Assembly: GCF_000577275.2 (NCBI RefSeq)
Contig: NZ_HG916852.1
Location: forward strand, 189,001 to 253,000
Reading direction: 5' to 3'
Origin: Rhizobium favelukesii
GTDB lineage: Bacteria > Pseudomonadota > Alphaproteobacteria > Rhizobiales > Rhizobiaceae
Length of the DNA stretch: 64,000 bases
Shown: positions 16,531-26,183 of the stretch, in pieces
Position numbering within the stretch: the stretch's first letter is position 1
Layout: each line of letters starts with the position of its first letter
Translations under genes and position numbers: made by a program
Notes under the pieces: generated by a model
The model's database searches: none
What the model was told of the DNA's origin: nothing
The model's input: the letters and a program-made list of their open reading frames with translations, nothing else

Positions 16531-17478
16531 ATGATAGCGCTTCTGTCCCGTCGCCTCGCCGGTCTAATCGTCACGCTCGCCGTCGTTTCACTGCTGATCT
16601 TTGCAGTGATGGATCTTCTGCCGGGCGATCCGGCCTCCATCATCCTCGGCACGTCTGCTTCACCGGAAACGCTCGCAACCCTCCGTCACGAGCTTGGTGT
16701 CGATCAGCCTCTCCTTTGGCGCTATGGCGAGTGGCTCGTCGGCGTATTCCGCGGCAATCTCGGCCAATCCTATACCTATGGGGTGCCGGTTGCCGGCTTG
16801 ATCCTCGAACGGTTGGCAGTCACGCTGCCTCTGGCGCTGTTGGCGATCGCCCTCTCCGTCGCCGTCGCCATCCCTCTGGGCGTCCTTGCGGCGTCTCATC
16901 GAGGCGGGCTGCCGGACGTTGTCGCTTCGATATTTTCGCAGATAGGCATCGCTGTCCCGGGCTTCTGGGTGGCGTTGCTGCTGATCATGCTGTTTTCAAC
17001 GACCCTCGGCTGGATGCCGGCCGGGGGATTCCCGGGATGGAGTTCCGGCATCTGGTCGGCTCTCAAAGCGCTTATCATGCCCGCAGTGGCGCTTGCATTA
17101 CCACAGGCGGCCGTCTTGGTACGCGTCACGCGTTCGGCCGTTCTGGAGACCCTGCATGAGGATTTCACGCGCACGGCGCTTGCCAAGGGACTGTCGAAGC
17201 AGCGAGTCCTATGGCGCCACTCCGTGCCGAACGCCCTCGTTCCTGTTTTGACGATCCTTGGGCTGCAGTTCACCTTCCTGGTTGCGGGAGCGGTTCTGGT
17301 CGAAAACGTCTTCAATCTTCCTGGCCTCGGGCGTCTTGCCTATCAGGCGCTGTCGCAGCGCGACATCATCGTCATGCAGGATGTCGTGCTGTTTTTTGCC
17401 GGACTCGTCATCGTCATGAACTTCATCGTCGATCTCTCCTACCTGGCGATCGATCCGCGCCTGCGAAAGGGCGTCTGA
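16531..17478 (+). CDS. ABC transporter permease, DppB/OppB type
   Basis: A 315-residue inner-membrane protein with six predicted transmembrane helices. The N-terminal MIALLSRRLAGLIVTLAVVS and DLLPGDPASIIL are typical of DppB proteins. The EAA loop (TALAKGLSKQRVLWRHSVPN) is present near residue 215 and would dock an ATPase. It is followed after one base by the partner permease. Confidence 0.94.
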   Translation: MIALLSRRLAGLIVTLAVVSLLIFAVMDLLPGDPASIILGTSASPETLATLRHELGVDQPLLWRYGEWLVGVFRGNLGQSYTYGVPVAGLILERLAVTLPLALLAIALSVAVAIPLGVLAASHRGGLPDVVASIFSQIGIAVPGFWVALLLIMLFSTTLGWMPAGGFPGWSSGIWSALKALIMPAVALALPQAAVLVRVTRSAVLETLHEDFTRTALAKGLSKQRVLWRHSVPNALVPVLTILGLQFTFLVAGAVLVENVFNLPGLGRLAYQALSQRDIIVMQDVVLFFAGLVIVMNFIVDLSYLAIDPRLRKGV

Positions 17479-17479
17479 C

Positions 17480-18370
17480 ATGGCGCCGCTCGTATCCAAT
17501 CAAGCGATCATTCGGCGCCGGCAATTCGAAATTAGCCGGAGAATGAATCTGATCGTTGGCGGCAGTTTCATCGCGCTGCTCATTGCCGTGGCTTTGTTGT
17601 CGCTGGTCTGGACGCCGCTGCCACCCGCGAAGATGCAGATCATTCACAAGCTACAGCCGCCTCTTGCCTTCGGCATTCTCGGCACGGACCAGTTTGGGCG
17701 GGATATCCTCTCTATGATGATGGTCGGCTGCTGGAACTCGCTTTCGATCGCCATCGCAGCCGTTGCGGTCGGCGGTATGCTCGGTTCGATTGCCGGCATC
17801 TCGGCGGCGGCTGTACGGGGGACCTACGAAGCTCTGCTGATGCGCGCCTGCGATGTCGTCTTTGCGCTGCCGCCGATCCTTTCGGCGATGATGCTGGGCG
17901 CCTTTCTCGGTCCGGGTCGGCTCACCGCCATCATTGCCATCGCAACCTTCATGATCCCCGTCTTTGCTCGCATCACGCTCGCCACAGCGCTCCAGGCGTG
18001 GAGCCGGGACTATGTGCTGGCAGCCCGCGCAATCGGGAACAGCCGCTTTGCGATCTCAGTCCGTCATGTGCTGCCCAACATCATGAGCCAGATCATCGTC
18101 CAGGTGACGATCCAACTGGGGTTGGCGGTGTTGACAGAGGCCGGGCTCAGCTTCCTTGGCCTCGGCATTGCGCCGCCTGCGCCGACATGGGGTCGTATGC
18201 TTGCCGACGCACAGACCTACCTTGCACTTGCGCCGTGGCTGGCAATCCTGCCTGGCCTTGCCATCGCGCTCTGCGTCCTCGCCTTCAACATGCTTGGCGA
18301 CGGCCTGCGCGACATCCTCGACCCGCGCGAGGCGAGCCGCGTTCGTCTTAAAAACCACACGCCCGGATGA
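17480..18370 (+). CDS. ABC transporter permease, DppC/OppC type
   Basis: A 296-residue partner permease. It has the OppC N-terminal helix, GTDQFGRDILSMMM (the conserved GTDxxGRD motif) and an EAA loop (AARAIGNSRFAISVRHVLPN). The start lies one base after the previous stop, so the two are translationally linked. No ATP-binding gene follows; the next gene is an amidase. Confidence 0.94.
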   Translation: MAPLVSNQAIIRRRQFEISRRMNLIVGGSFIALLIAVALLSLVWTPLPPAKMQIIHKLQPPLAFGILGTDQFGRDILSMMMVGCWNSLSIAIAAVAVGGMLGSIAGISAAAVRGTYEALLMRACDVVFALPPILSAMMLGAFLGPGRLTAIIAIATFMIPVFARITLATALQAWSRDYVLAARAIGNSRFAISVRHVLPNIMSQIIVQVTIQLGLAVLTEAGLSFLGLGIAPPAPTWGRMLADAQTYLALAPWLAILPGLAIALCVLAFNMLGDGLRDILDPREASRVRLKNHTPG

Positions 18371-18377
18371 CAATGCC

Positions 18378-19769
18378 ATGTCCGAAACCGATCTAACGAT
18401 CCGCGAATTGAGGCAGCGCTTCGCCGATCGCAGCCTATCCCCGCTTGAGTACTGGCTGGCGCTGGAGCGACACATCGAAGCGTGGGAGCCCAGCATTTGC
18501 GCCCTCTATGCCTATGATCCAGAGGCGGCGCGCAAGCAGGCGCAAGCTTCGACCGACCGATGGATGAAAGGCACGACGCTTGGCATGCTTGATGGTATCC
18601 CGGCGACGCTGAAGGAGCTTATTGCCACCAAAGGCCAGCCGGTGCCGCTCGGGACCAGAGCGATTGAGTTGCTGCCTGCGGCCGAGGATGCCCCCGCCGC
18701 CGCAAGGCTGCGCGAGGACGGCTCGGTGCTCTTTGCAAAGACCACCTGCCCGGACTATGGGATGCTCTCCTCAGGCCTCTCGAGCTTCCATCCTCTGAGC
18801 CGAAATCCCTGGGACATGACGCAGAATCCCGGAGGCTCGAGTGCCGGCGCGTCTGCTGCCGCAGCTGCGGGTTACGGGCCGCTGCACGTCGGTACCGATA
18901 TCGGCGGCTCGGTGCGTCTGCCGGCAGGCTGGACAGGCATCTTTGGTTTCAAGCCGAGCCATGGCCGCATTCCGGTCGATCCGTTCTATGTCGGCCGCTG
19001 TGCGGGGCCGATGACGCGCATGGTTGAGGATGCTGCCTTTGCGATGGCGACACTTTCGCGCCCGGACTGGCGCGATGGCACCAGTCTGCCCCCAAACGAT
19101 TTCGATTGGATGGATCTTAGGATCGACGTTCGCGGACTGAAGATAGGGCTCATGCTGGACGCCGGATGCGGTCTCGCGGTTGATGACGAGGTGCAGGCGT
19201 CGGTCGAGGCGGCGGGTCAGCGATTTGAAGATGCCGGCGCGATTGTCATTCCGGTTCAGCCTGTTCTGACGCGGGAGATGCTGGACGGCCTGGACACGTT
19301 CTGGCGTTCCCGCTTCTGGGGCGATATCGAGAATCTGAGCCAAGAGCGTCGAAACAGCATCCTGCCCTACATTTACACGTGGGCCGAGGGCGGCGCGTCG
19401 ATCAGCGGCGCCGATGCCGTCAGGGGGTTCAATCAGACGATCGAGATGCGCAAGAGCTGCGCCAGGCTGTTCACGAAGGTCGACGCTGTGATTTCGCCGA
19501 CCAACCCCATCGTTTCCTATCCCGCCGAATGGGCGTCCCCGACGAACGATCCGGCACGCCCCTTTGAACATATTTGCTTCACGGTGCCCTGGAACATGTC
19601 CGAGCAGCCCGCTTCATCGATCAATTGCGGCTTTTCGCGATCCGGAATGCCGATCGGATTGCAGATCGTGGGCCCGCGCTTTGACGATATGCTTGTCCTG
19701 AGGCTGTCGAGGGCTTTCGAGAGCTGGACAGGCGGGATCAGGTCATGGCCGAAGCCGCCGGCCAGGTGA
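18378..19769 (+). CDS. Amidase (amidase-signature family)
   Basis: A 463-residue amidase with the complete Ser-cisSer-Lys triad: Lys in ATLKELIATKG, cis-Ser and loop in NPGGSSAGASAAAAAG, nucleophile Ser in DIGGSVR. Family members hydrolyse aliphatic or aromatic amides, ureido compounds or peptide amides. The start at 18378 follows the permease stop by seven bases; a longer in-frame extension would overlap the permease. As the last gene of the importer operon it probably acts on the imported compound. Its 3' end overlaps the convergent NlpC/P60 gene by 32 bases. Confidence 0.92.
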   Translation: MSETDLTIRELRQRFADRSLSPLEYWLALERHIEAWEPSICALYAYDPEAARKQAQASTDRWMKGTTLGMLDGIPATLKELIATKGQPVPLGTRAIELLPAAEDAPAAARLREDGSVLFAKTTCPDYGMLSSGLSSFHPLSRNPWDMTQNPGGSSAGASAAAAAGYGPLHVGTDIGGSVRLPAGWTGIFGFKPSHGRIPVDPFYVGRCAGPMTRMVEDAAFAMATLSRPDWRDGTSLPPNDFDWMDLRIDVRGLKIGLMLDAGCGLAVDDEVQASVEAAGQRFEDAGAIVIPVQPVLTREMLDGLDTFWRSRFWGDIENLSQERRNSILPYIYTWAEGGASISGADAVRGFNQTIEMRKSCARLFTKVDAVISPTNPIVSYPAEWASPTNDPARPFEHICFTVPWNMSEQPASSINCGFSRSGMPIGLQIVGPRFDDMLVLRLSRAFESWTGGIRSWPKPPAR

Positions 19770-20619
19770 GCGGGCGACGATAACCTGTCGGCTGCTCGTA
19801 AAGCCAGCCGATGCGCTTGATCGCGTCCTCGAGGTTTTCGCGGGCGACCGTCATCGTATGGCCGTTGGCGTGAACGATCGTTTCCGGATCTTCAAGGACG
19901 GCAACGTGCCCCTTCCAGAAAACCAGGTCGCCGCGGCGCAGCTCGGACCGGTCGATCGGGCCCCCGAGGGTTGCCGCCTGCATGTCGGTGTCGCGCTGCG
20001 CGCTTCGTCCGGTCATCAGCATTGAAAGCTGGACGAGGCCTGAACAGTCGATGCCAAGTCCGGAGCGACCGCCCCAGAGATAGGGGGTTTCAAGGAACCG
20101 GCTTGCCACCTCGACATAGTCGCCGCCTTCGCCCGCGCCGATCGGCTGCAGATGCTTGGCAAAAATCGCTGTGCCGTCTTCCAGCATCGCATAGCGGTTG
20201 CCGCGCGTATCGGCCTCGCCGACAATCCGAACTCTGCTGCCCATGGATAGAATGGCCTTGCATGGTTTGCGCAGCTCCGCCTCCTGATAGAGGAACGTCC
20301 GCTGGACCGTGACGATATGTGTCGGCGTCGCAAGCGCGTCTGAAAGCGCGGTCTCCGGCAGATAGCCGACATAGCCATCAGAGGCGGCTTTGACCCAGCA
20401 CCAGCCGTTTGCGCGGTCGAACACCGTAACGTCCTCGCCAAGGAGCAGTTCGGTATCGATCCCCTTGGCAAGGTCGGGCGCGGGCCTGAGCCCGATGACC
20501 GGCACGGTTACCTGCGCCGGCGCACCGGCAACGAAGCGCAGGGCATCGACGCGACCCTCGAGCCCTGCTTCTGCAAGGTCCGCTCGGTAGGCATGCAGGC
20601 GGCGGTCGAGCATCGTCAT
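19738..20619 (-). CDS. NlpC/P60 (C40) peptidase with SH3-like domains
   Basis: A 293-residue cytoplasmic-type C40 peptidase; no signal peptide is evident. Bacterial SH3-like domains occupy roughly residues 45-150, and the NlpC/P60 domain follows with GIDCSGLVQ (catalytic Cys), KGHVAVLED (catalytic His) and a third polar residue near HANGH. The nearest characterised type is YkfC, a gamma-D-glutamyl-L-diamino-acid endopeptidase that trims imported peptidoglycan peptides. It lies 10 bases after the MarR-type gene and so is probably co-transcribed with it. Confidence 0.88.
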   Translation of the reverse strand: MTMLDRRLHAYRADLAEAGLEGRVDALRFVAGAPAQVTVPVIGLRPAPDLAKGIDTELLLGEDVTVFDRANGWCWVKAASDGYVGYLPETALSDALATPTHIVTVQRTFLYQEAELRKPCKAILSMGSRVRIVGEADTRGNRYAMLEDGTAIFAKHLQPIGAGEGGDYVEVASRFLETPYLWGGRSGLGIDCSGLVQLSMLMTGRSAQRDTDMQAATLGGPIDRSELRRGDLVFWKGHVAVLEDPETIVHANGHTMTVARENLEDAIKRIGWLYEQPTGYRRPLTWPAASAMT

Positions 20620-20629
20620 TCTATCCCTT

Positions 20630-20980
20630 TCACGGTGTCAGGCGGCGACCCTGGTCACGCACGAGATCACCAAGCTTTTCCAGATAGAGCGCACCTCCCA
20701 CGGTACGCTTTATCACAACGTTTCGCCGGTCTCGTTCGTCGCGCACGCGGTCAACCAGACCCATTTCGCCCATCGTATCCAGTGCCCGGGTGATGACAGG
20801 CTTGGTCACGTTGAGCGTCGCCGCCAGACCGCGCACGGTGTGTGGCGGCGGCACGAGATAGATATGCAGCAGGATGGCCATCTGGCGCAACGTCAAATCG
20901 CGATCGTCGAGCCTAACCTGATCGAGCGTCACACCATGCCACAGGCCCAATGCCTGCGAAGCCGTCAGTTCGATCGGCAT
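20630..20980 (-). CDS. MarR-type winged-helix regulator
   Basis: 116 residues with a winged helix: LTLRQMAILLHIYLVPPPHT then TVRGLAATLNVTKPVITRALDTM as the recognition region, and a wing with DERDRRNVVI. The short N- and C-terminal dimerisation helices make it smaller than classical MarR (about 140 residues). The start at 20980 has GGAGGA just upstream. It precedes the C40 peptidase gene and may autoregulate that pair. Confidence 0.82.
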   Translation of the reverse strand: MPIELTASQALGLWHGVTLDQVRLDDRDLTLRQMAILLHIYLVPPPHTVRGLAATLNVTKPVITRALDTMGEMGLVDRVRDERDRRNVVIKRTVGGALYLEKLGDLVRDQGRRLTP

Positions 20981-21097
20981 GGGTCCTCCGGGAAACTCGT
21001 TACGTCTGCGTTCCATTTTCCGGCAGTGCACCGTGCGACGCAATGGGCGACAGATTCTGCCGCCCGTCACGGTGAATAGAATTTTAATGATCGGCGT

Positions 21098-22486
21098 TCA
21101 ACGCACGCTCTGCCGGATGTGATGGTAGAGCGCGCGAATTGCCTGCGCCTCGCCGCCGCCGGGGGAGTGAGGTCTTTCTGAAGGCGCCCAGCCGTAGATA
21201 TCGAAATGCGCCCAGCTCGTGGTGTTGGAGACGAAGCGCTTGAGAAACAAGGCGGCCGTGATCGCACCAGCCATGCCACCGGCTGGGGCATTGGTAATAT
21301 CGGCAAACTTGGCGCGGATATCCTTTTCATAGCCGCCATAGAGCGGCAGTCGCCACAATGGGTCGTCTGTCTCAAGGCTTGCTTCGGTCAGGTCCTGAGC
21401 AAGTTCGACGTCATCGGTAAAGAAGGGCGGCAAATCGGGACCGAGGGCCACCCGGGCTGCGCCGGTCAGCGTCGCCATGTCGATCAGCAGGTCAGGCGCA
21501 TCCTCATCCGCATAGGCAAGGGCATCAGCCAGGATCAAGCGGCCTTCGGCGTCGGTATTGTCGATCTGCACCGTCAGCCCCTTGCGGCTCCGGTAGATGT
21601 CGCCTGGACGGAAGGCATTGGCTGAGATCGAGTTCTCGACGACAGGAATGATCACCCTGAGATCGACCTTGAGCTTGGCGTCCATGATCATCAACGCGAG
21701 GCCCATGACGTTTGCCGCGCCGCCCATGTCCTTCTTCATCAGCAGCATCGAAGATGCCGGCTTGATGTCGAGGCCGCCGGTGTCGAAGCAGACGCCCTTG
21801 CCGACGAGCGTGATCTTGCGGTGACCCTTCTTGCCCCAACGCAACTCGAGCAGGCGCGGTGCATCGGCGCTTGCGCGGCCGACGGTGTGGACAAGCGGGA
21901 AGTTCTGCCGGAGGTCGTCGCCGCTGACGACATTGATCTCGGCCTTGTAGTGGGCAGCCAGGCCACGGAAGGCGGCTTCCAGCTCGTTCGGCCCCATGTC
22001 GTTGGTGGGCGTATTGATCAGGTCGCGTGCCAGGAAGACGCCCGCCAGTTGCCGCTTGATATCCGCTCCGTCCGCATCGCGCGGGATCATCAGCGTCGGA
22101 GCCGAAGACTTCTCCGACTTGTACCGGTCGAAGCGATAGCTGCCGAGGCCGAAGCCTAGAGAGAGGCGGTTTGCCGTCAGCGGCGCTGTTTCGATATGCC
22201 AGTCGCCGGCCGGCAGCGTGCGGGCAAGCTTGCCGGTGATGTAGGGTTGTTCGGACGGATTGGTGCCGAGCCCGAACAGTGCGCCGCCGAGATGACCTTC
22301 CTCAGTTGGAATAAGCAGCAAGGAGCCACTCTCGGCCTTGTAGCCCGCCTTCTTGGCCCAATCGAGTGCGATCGGGTCGATGGTGCCGGTTTCTATGTGG
22401 GCCGGGGTGACGGCAAAGATCGGCAAGGTCGAGCCGCCCTTACTGTTGAACGGGGTCGGTCTCTCGATGAACTGATAGGGTGCCAT
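21098..22486 (-). CDS. Leucyl aminopeptidase family protein (M17)
   Basis: A 462-residue M17 metallopeptidase. The signature NTDAEGRL is present, the metal-binding Lys and Asp lie in VGKGVCFDTGGLDIK, and the second metal cluster is around KKDMGGAANV. The N-terminal domain is shorter and more divergent than in PepA, as in PepB-like members. It would remove N-terminal residues from peptides in the cytoplasm. Together with the C40 peptidase and the peptide importer nearby this suggests peptide salvage, though it is not in the same transcript. Confidence 0.93.
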   Translation of the reverse strand: MAPYQFIERPTPFNSKGGSTLPIFAVTPAHIETGTIDPIALDWAKKAGYKAESGSLLLIPTEEGHLGGALFGLGTNPSEQPYITGKLARTLPAGDWHIETAPLTANRLSLGFGLGSYRFDRYKSEKSSAPTLMIPRDADGADIKRQLAGVFLARDLINTPTNDMGPNELEAAFRGLAAHYKAEINVVSGDDLRQNFPLVHTVGRASADAPRLLELRWGKKGHRKITLVGKGVCFDTGGLDIKPASSMLLMKKDMGGAANVMGLALMIMDAKLKVDLRVIIPVVENSISANAFRPGDIYRSRKGLTVQIDNTDAEGRLILADALAYADEDAPDLLIDMATLTGAARVALGPDLPPFFTDDVELAQDLTEASLETDDPLWRLPLYGGYEKDIRAKFADITNAPAGGMAGAITAALFLKRFVSNTTSWAHFDIYGWAPSERPHSPGGGEAQAIRALYHHIRQSVR

Positions 22487-22627
22487 GTTTATCCTTCGGG
22501 GCGTCCGGGAATCACGTCTTAACGGTCTGTTAGGGTTAACAGACTATTGCTGGAGTGAAGATTACGTCAAAACCTTTCCCTGTTCCGCTTTGAGGTCAGA
22601 CGCCAATTCGGATCTCAGGGACGCACG

Positions 22628-23458
22628 ATGCCTGCTTCGGCCAATACTTTTCTCAAAACCCGTGTATTTCAGGGCGTTGCGACCGCGCTCGTCATGCTGG
22701 CACTTGCCGGCTGCACGACGACCAAGGATCGGATGACGACGGGATCCGTGCCGACACTCACCAAGCCGGTCGAAACGATGAATGAAGCCGAGCTGCGCAG
22801 CTCGACCGAGCGTGCAGGGCAGGCGTACGAAAAGAACCCACGCGATGCCATCAATGGCGTCAACTATGCGAATCTCCTACGGATGCAGGGCCGCGATGCG
22901 CAGGCGCTCGCCGTCATGCAGCAGGTTGCAATTGCCAACCCGACCGATCGAAACGTCCTGGCGGCCTACGGAAAGGCGCAGGCGGCGGCCGGTCAATTGG
23001 AGCAGGCGCTCGATACGATCGGCCGCGCCCAGACCCCTGACCGTCCGGACTGGAAGCTCACATCGGCGGAAGGCGCGATCCTCGATCAGCTCGGGCGCTC
23101 TGCCGAAGCGCGCCAACGCTACCGCGAAGCGCTCGATATCCAGCCGGGCGAGGCCTCGATCCTGTCCAATCTCGGCATGTCCTATGTGCTGACCGGCGAT
23201 CTCAGGACGGCCGAGACCTATTTGCGCCAGGCCGCAGCGCAGCCCACGGCTGACAGTCGCGTCCGCCAGAATCTCGCACTCGTCGTTGGCCTTCAGGGCC
23301 GATTCCCCGAGGCGGAAAAGATTGCGCGCGGAGAGCTTTCGCAGCAGCAGGCCGATGCCAACGTCGCCTATCTTCGCTCGATGCTGTCGCAACAGAATTC
23401 CTGGCAAAAGCTCGCGGCCAAGGATAGCGGCAGTAGCGCTCCCACCAGCACAAACTGA
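22628..23458 (+). CDS. tadD: Tad pilus lipoprotein with TPR repeats (TadD-like)
   Basis: 276 residues with a lipoprotein signal (VMLALAGC lipobox, Cys about residue 29) and several tetratricopeptide repeats (roughly 70-240), for example YREALDIQPGEASILSNLGMSYVLTGD. TadD-type TPR lipoproteins assist the secretin of Tad pili. It lies next to tadC but is transcribed away from it, separated by a LysE-type gene. Assignment rests on domain content plus location. Confidence 0.85.
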   Translation: MPASANTFLKTRVFQGVATALVMLALAGCTTTKDRMTTGSVPTLTKPVETMNEAELRSSTERAGQAYEKNPRDAINGVNYANLLRMQGRDAQALAVMQQVAIANPTDRNVLAAYGKAQAAAGQLEQALDTIGRAQTPDRPDWKLTSAEGAILDQLGRSAEARQRYREALDIQPGEASILSNLGMSYVLTGDLRTAETYLRQAAAQPTADSRVRQNLALVVGLQGRFPEAEKIARGELSQQQADANVAYLRSMLSQQNSWQKLAAKDSGSSAPTSTN

Positions 23459-23460
23459 TC

Positions 23461-24093
23461 TTAGCGGCCGGCCAGTCCCGAGGTGACGAGCTGCACGCCG
23501 AGGCCGGCCATGACCGTCCCGGCCAGGCGATCGATCCAGGTCTTCGCAGCGAGGTATAACCGCCTTGGATGTTTTGCCGAGAATGCGAGCGCCACGACCG
23601 TGTACCAACCGGCTTCAACCGCAAAGACGCCAATCGGCAGCGCGAAAATAAGCCAAAGCGGGACCGTCTTCGGCAGCAAGGCTGCAAAAATACTTGCGTA
23701 GACGACAATCGCTTTTGGGTTGCTAACCTGTGTCAGGAGAGCCGTGGTAAAGCTTCGGGCGAGTGCCCGATGATCGCTTGCCGCATCACCGACGTGGATC
23801 GGCTCGCGTGCGCCACGCCAAATTCTGAAGGCGATGTAAACGAGATAGGCTCCGCCAGCCACCTTCAGAGCCAGATAGAGCCATTCGAATTGCGAAAGCA
23901 GCGCCGTCAGCCCTGCCAGCGCCAACACGCTGAAGGCAACGCCGCCGATGCCCATCCCGAGCGCCGCCGCAAGCCCGTCCAGACGTGAACGCGACATCGC
24001 AATGCGTGAAACGAGGACGAAGCTCGGACCGGGACTCATCGCCCCGATCGACAGGGCCGCAACGATACTCAGGAAGATGCTTGTGGACGACAT
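23461..24093 (-). CDS. LysE/RhtB-family amino-acid exporter
   Basis: A 210-residue membrane protein with about six transmembrane segments and the family N-terminus (AMSPGPSFVLVSRIA) and LKVAGGAYLVYIAFRIWR. Such carriers export amino acids or their derivatives. It sits inside the pilus locus between tadD and tadC, convergent with tadD by two bases, and has no evident role in the pilus. Confidence 0.9.
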   Translation of the reverse strand: MSSTSIFLSIVAALSIGAMSPGPSFVLVSRIAMSRSRLDGLAAALGMGIGGVAFSVLALAGLTALLSQFEWLYLALKVAGGAYLVYIAFRIWRGAREPIHVGDAASDHRALARSFTTALLTQVSNPKAIVVYASIFAALLPKTVPLWLIFALPIGVFAVEAGWYTVVALAFSAKHPRRLYLAAKTWIDRLAGTVMAGLGVQLVTSGLAGR

Positions 24094-24175
24094 CGTCGGG
24101 CTCCTGCTTGCTCACGGAGATGGCGGCCAACCTATGCCCGATGCGTTGAGATGGCCAGCCCTACGGAAATGGAAG

Positions 24176-25159
24176 CTAGAAGCGATCGGCCACCTGAATG
24201 CCGGCTGGCCCGAGAATGACAGCGACGAGAACCGGCAGGAAGAACAGGATCATTGGCACCGTGAGCTTCGGCGGCAGGGCAGCAGCCTTTTTCTCGGCCT
24301 CGTTCATGCGTTCGTCACGGCCTTCCTGCGCGAGGACGCGCAGCGCCTGCGAAACCGGCGTGCCGTAGCGATCCGCCTGGATCAGGGCCTGGGTGACGGA
24401 CTGCACCAATGGGATCTGCGTGCGCAGGCCGAGGTTTTCCAGCGCAACGCGCCGATCGGGAAGGAAGGAAAGCTCGGCCGTCGTCAGAATCATTTCTTCC
24501 GCCAGCGGCGGGGAAGCCTCGCCTAGCTCTTCCGAGACACGACGCATGGCTGCTTCGATCGAAATGCCCGACTCGACGCAGATCAGCATCAGGTCGAGCG
24601 CGTCCGGCCAGGCGCGCTTGATCGAATGCTGGCGTTTCGACATCCGATTGGAGATGAAAATGTTCGGTGCATAAAAGCCCGCATAGGCGATCCCCAGCGT
24701 TAGCAGGAAGCGCATCATCGTCGGCTTATCGGTCAGATTATCGAGACCGAAGACCCAGAAAACCGCAAGGCCGAAGAATAGGAATGGCAGCAGGAAACGC
24801 GCGACGAGGAACATATTCAGCGCATTTTCCGAGCGAAAGCCGGCGGCGCGCAGTTTGTTCATGGTGTTTTCGTCGACCAGCGCCTCGCGAAGGTTGAACT
24901 TCTCCACGATCTGCCGGACCGAACGGTTGTTCTGAGTGCGAAGCGAGCCCTTTCCGGCGGAATCGGCGTTCATGCGTGCGCGTTCACGGGCGCGAATCTG
25001 TTCGCGCTCCGTCGATACCGCCTTCATGCGCTTGTTGAGATCGCCGCGCTCGAAGAACGGAACGGCGATCGTATACAGGCTGGCGAACACCGCGATCGCG
25101 ACGAGCACCGCGATCAGCATGGAGGGGTCTGTCAGTTTGGTCGCGAGATCAGATGACAT
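24176..25159 (-). CDS. tadC: Tad pilus inner-membrane platform protein TadC
   Basis: 327 residues with a type II secretion F domain (about 185-310; WPDALDLMLICVESGISIEAAMRRV) and N- and C-terminal transmembrane helices. It pairs with TadB as the membrane platform on which the CpaF ATPase acts. It starts 12 bases after tadB in the leftward operon. Confidence 0.93.
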   Translation of the reverse strand: MSSDLATKLTDPSMLIAVLVAIAVFASLYTIAVPFFERGDLNKRMKAVSTEREQIRARERARMNADSAGKGSLRTQNNRSVRQIVEKFNLREALVDENTMNKLRAAGFRSENALNMFLVARFLLPFLFFGLAVFWVFGLDNLTDKPTMMRFLLTLGIAYAGFYAPNIFISNRMSKRQHSIKRAWPDALDLMLICVESGISIEAAMRRVSEELGEASPPLAEEMILTTAELSFLPDRRVALENLGLRTQIPLVQSVTQALIQADRYGTPVSQALRVLAQEGRDERMNEAEKKAAALPPKLTVPMILFFLPVLVAVILGPAGIQVADRF

Positions 25160-25171
25160 CGCCCGTCTCCA

Positions 25172-26179
25172 TCAGATGTCGAAATTGACCATGTTGCGCA
25201 TGACGAAAATGCCGATCGACATCCAGACCGCCGAAACGCCCATGATCAAATGGCCGCGGGGGTCGGTAAACAGGATCAGCATGTATTCGGGCGATGTCAG
25301 ATAGACGAGCGTCGCAACGATGAACGGCAGCGCACCGATGATGACGGCCGACGCTTTCGCTTCCATCGACAACGCCTTGACCTTCGCCTTCATTTTCTTT
25401 CGATCGCGCAGGACCTTTGCCAGATTGCCGATGGCTTCCGAGAGGTTGCCGCCGGCCTGCGATTGAATCGCGATGACGATGGCAAAGAAGCTGACTTCCT
25501 GCAGCGGCATGTGATTCACCATGCGCGCGCAGGCGTCCGGCACGCTGAGGCCGACCTGCTGCGATTCGACGACGCGGCGAAACTCGCTCTTCACGGGATC
25601 CTTGCCCTCGTTGGCGATGAGCCGGATGGCATCGTTCAATGGCAAGCCGGATTTGATGGAGCGCACAATGACGTCGAGCGCGTTGGGAAACTCGTCGAGA
25701 AACTTGTTCTGGCGCCGCTTGATCAGGAAGCCGAGCACCCAGCGCGGCATTCCAAGTCCGGCGATGATGGGAAGACCGAGCACGACCATAAGCGGTGCAT
25801 CTGCCAGGAAGGCGACGAACATCAGGATGAAGCCGAAGATGGCGCTGAACGTAAAGAAGCGCCCCGGCGTGATCTTAAGACCGGCCTGTGTCAGCCGCGA
25901 TTTCAAGGACAGCTTCTTCCTGGTATTTTCCTGCTGCCGCTTCTCGAGGTCCTTCAGATTGTCCTGCACCGATTTGCGGCGCTTCGACATTTCCTGGACG
26001 CGGTCGCGGGCCGCCTTCACGTTCGCTTTGTCTGCCTCCGCCGAAGCGACGCGGCTGACACGGCTTGCCGATTTCTTTTCGGTTTCCATCCGCGTGAAGA
26101 GAAGGCCATAGCAGACGGCGCCGGCCGCAACGGCGGCAAGCACGACAATGGCCAACACAACAGGATCGAACCCGAACAT
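25172..26179 (-). CDS. tadB: Tad pilus inner-membrane platform protein TadB
   Basis: 335 residues with an N-terminal transmembrane helix, a charged coiled-coil-like stretch (about 30-90) and a T2SSF domain (FPNALDVIVRSIKSGLPLNDAIRLI). The start at 26179 (MFGFDPVVLAIVVLAAV) is chosen because AAGGA precedes it by eight bases and it begins four bases after the cpaF stop; the longer open frame overlaps cpaF. Confidence 0.93.
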   Translation of the reverse strand: MFGFDPVVLAIVVLAAVAAGAVCYGLLFTRMETEKKSASRVSRVASAEADKANVKAARDRVQEMSKRRKSVQDNLKDLEKRQQENTRKKLSLKSRLTQAGLKITPGRFFTFSAIFGFILMFVAFLADAPLMVVLGLPIIAGLGMPRWVLGFLIKRRQNKFLDEFPNALDVIVRSIKSGLPLNDAIRLIANEGKDPVKSEFRRVVESQQVGLSVPDACARMVNHMPLQEVSFFAIVIAIQSQAGGNLSEAIGNLAKVLRDRKKMKAKVKALSMEAKASAVIIGALPFIVATLVYLTSPEYMLILFTDPRGHLIMGVSAVWMSIGIFVMRNMVNFDI

Positions 26180-26183
26180 CTCA

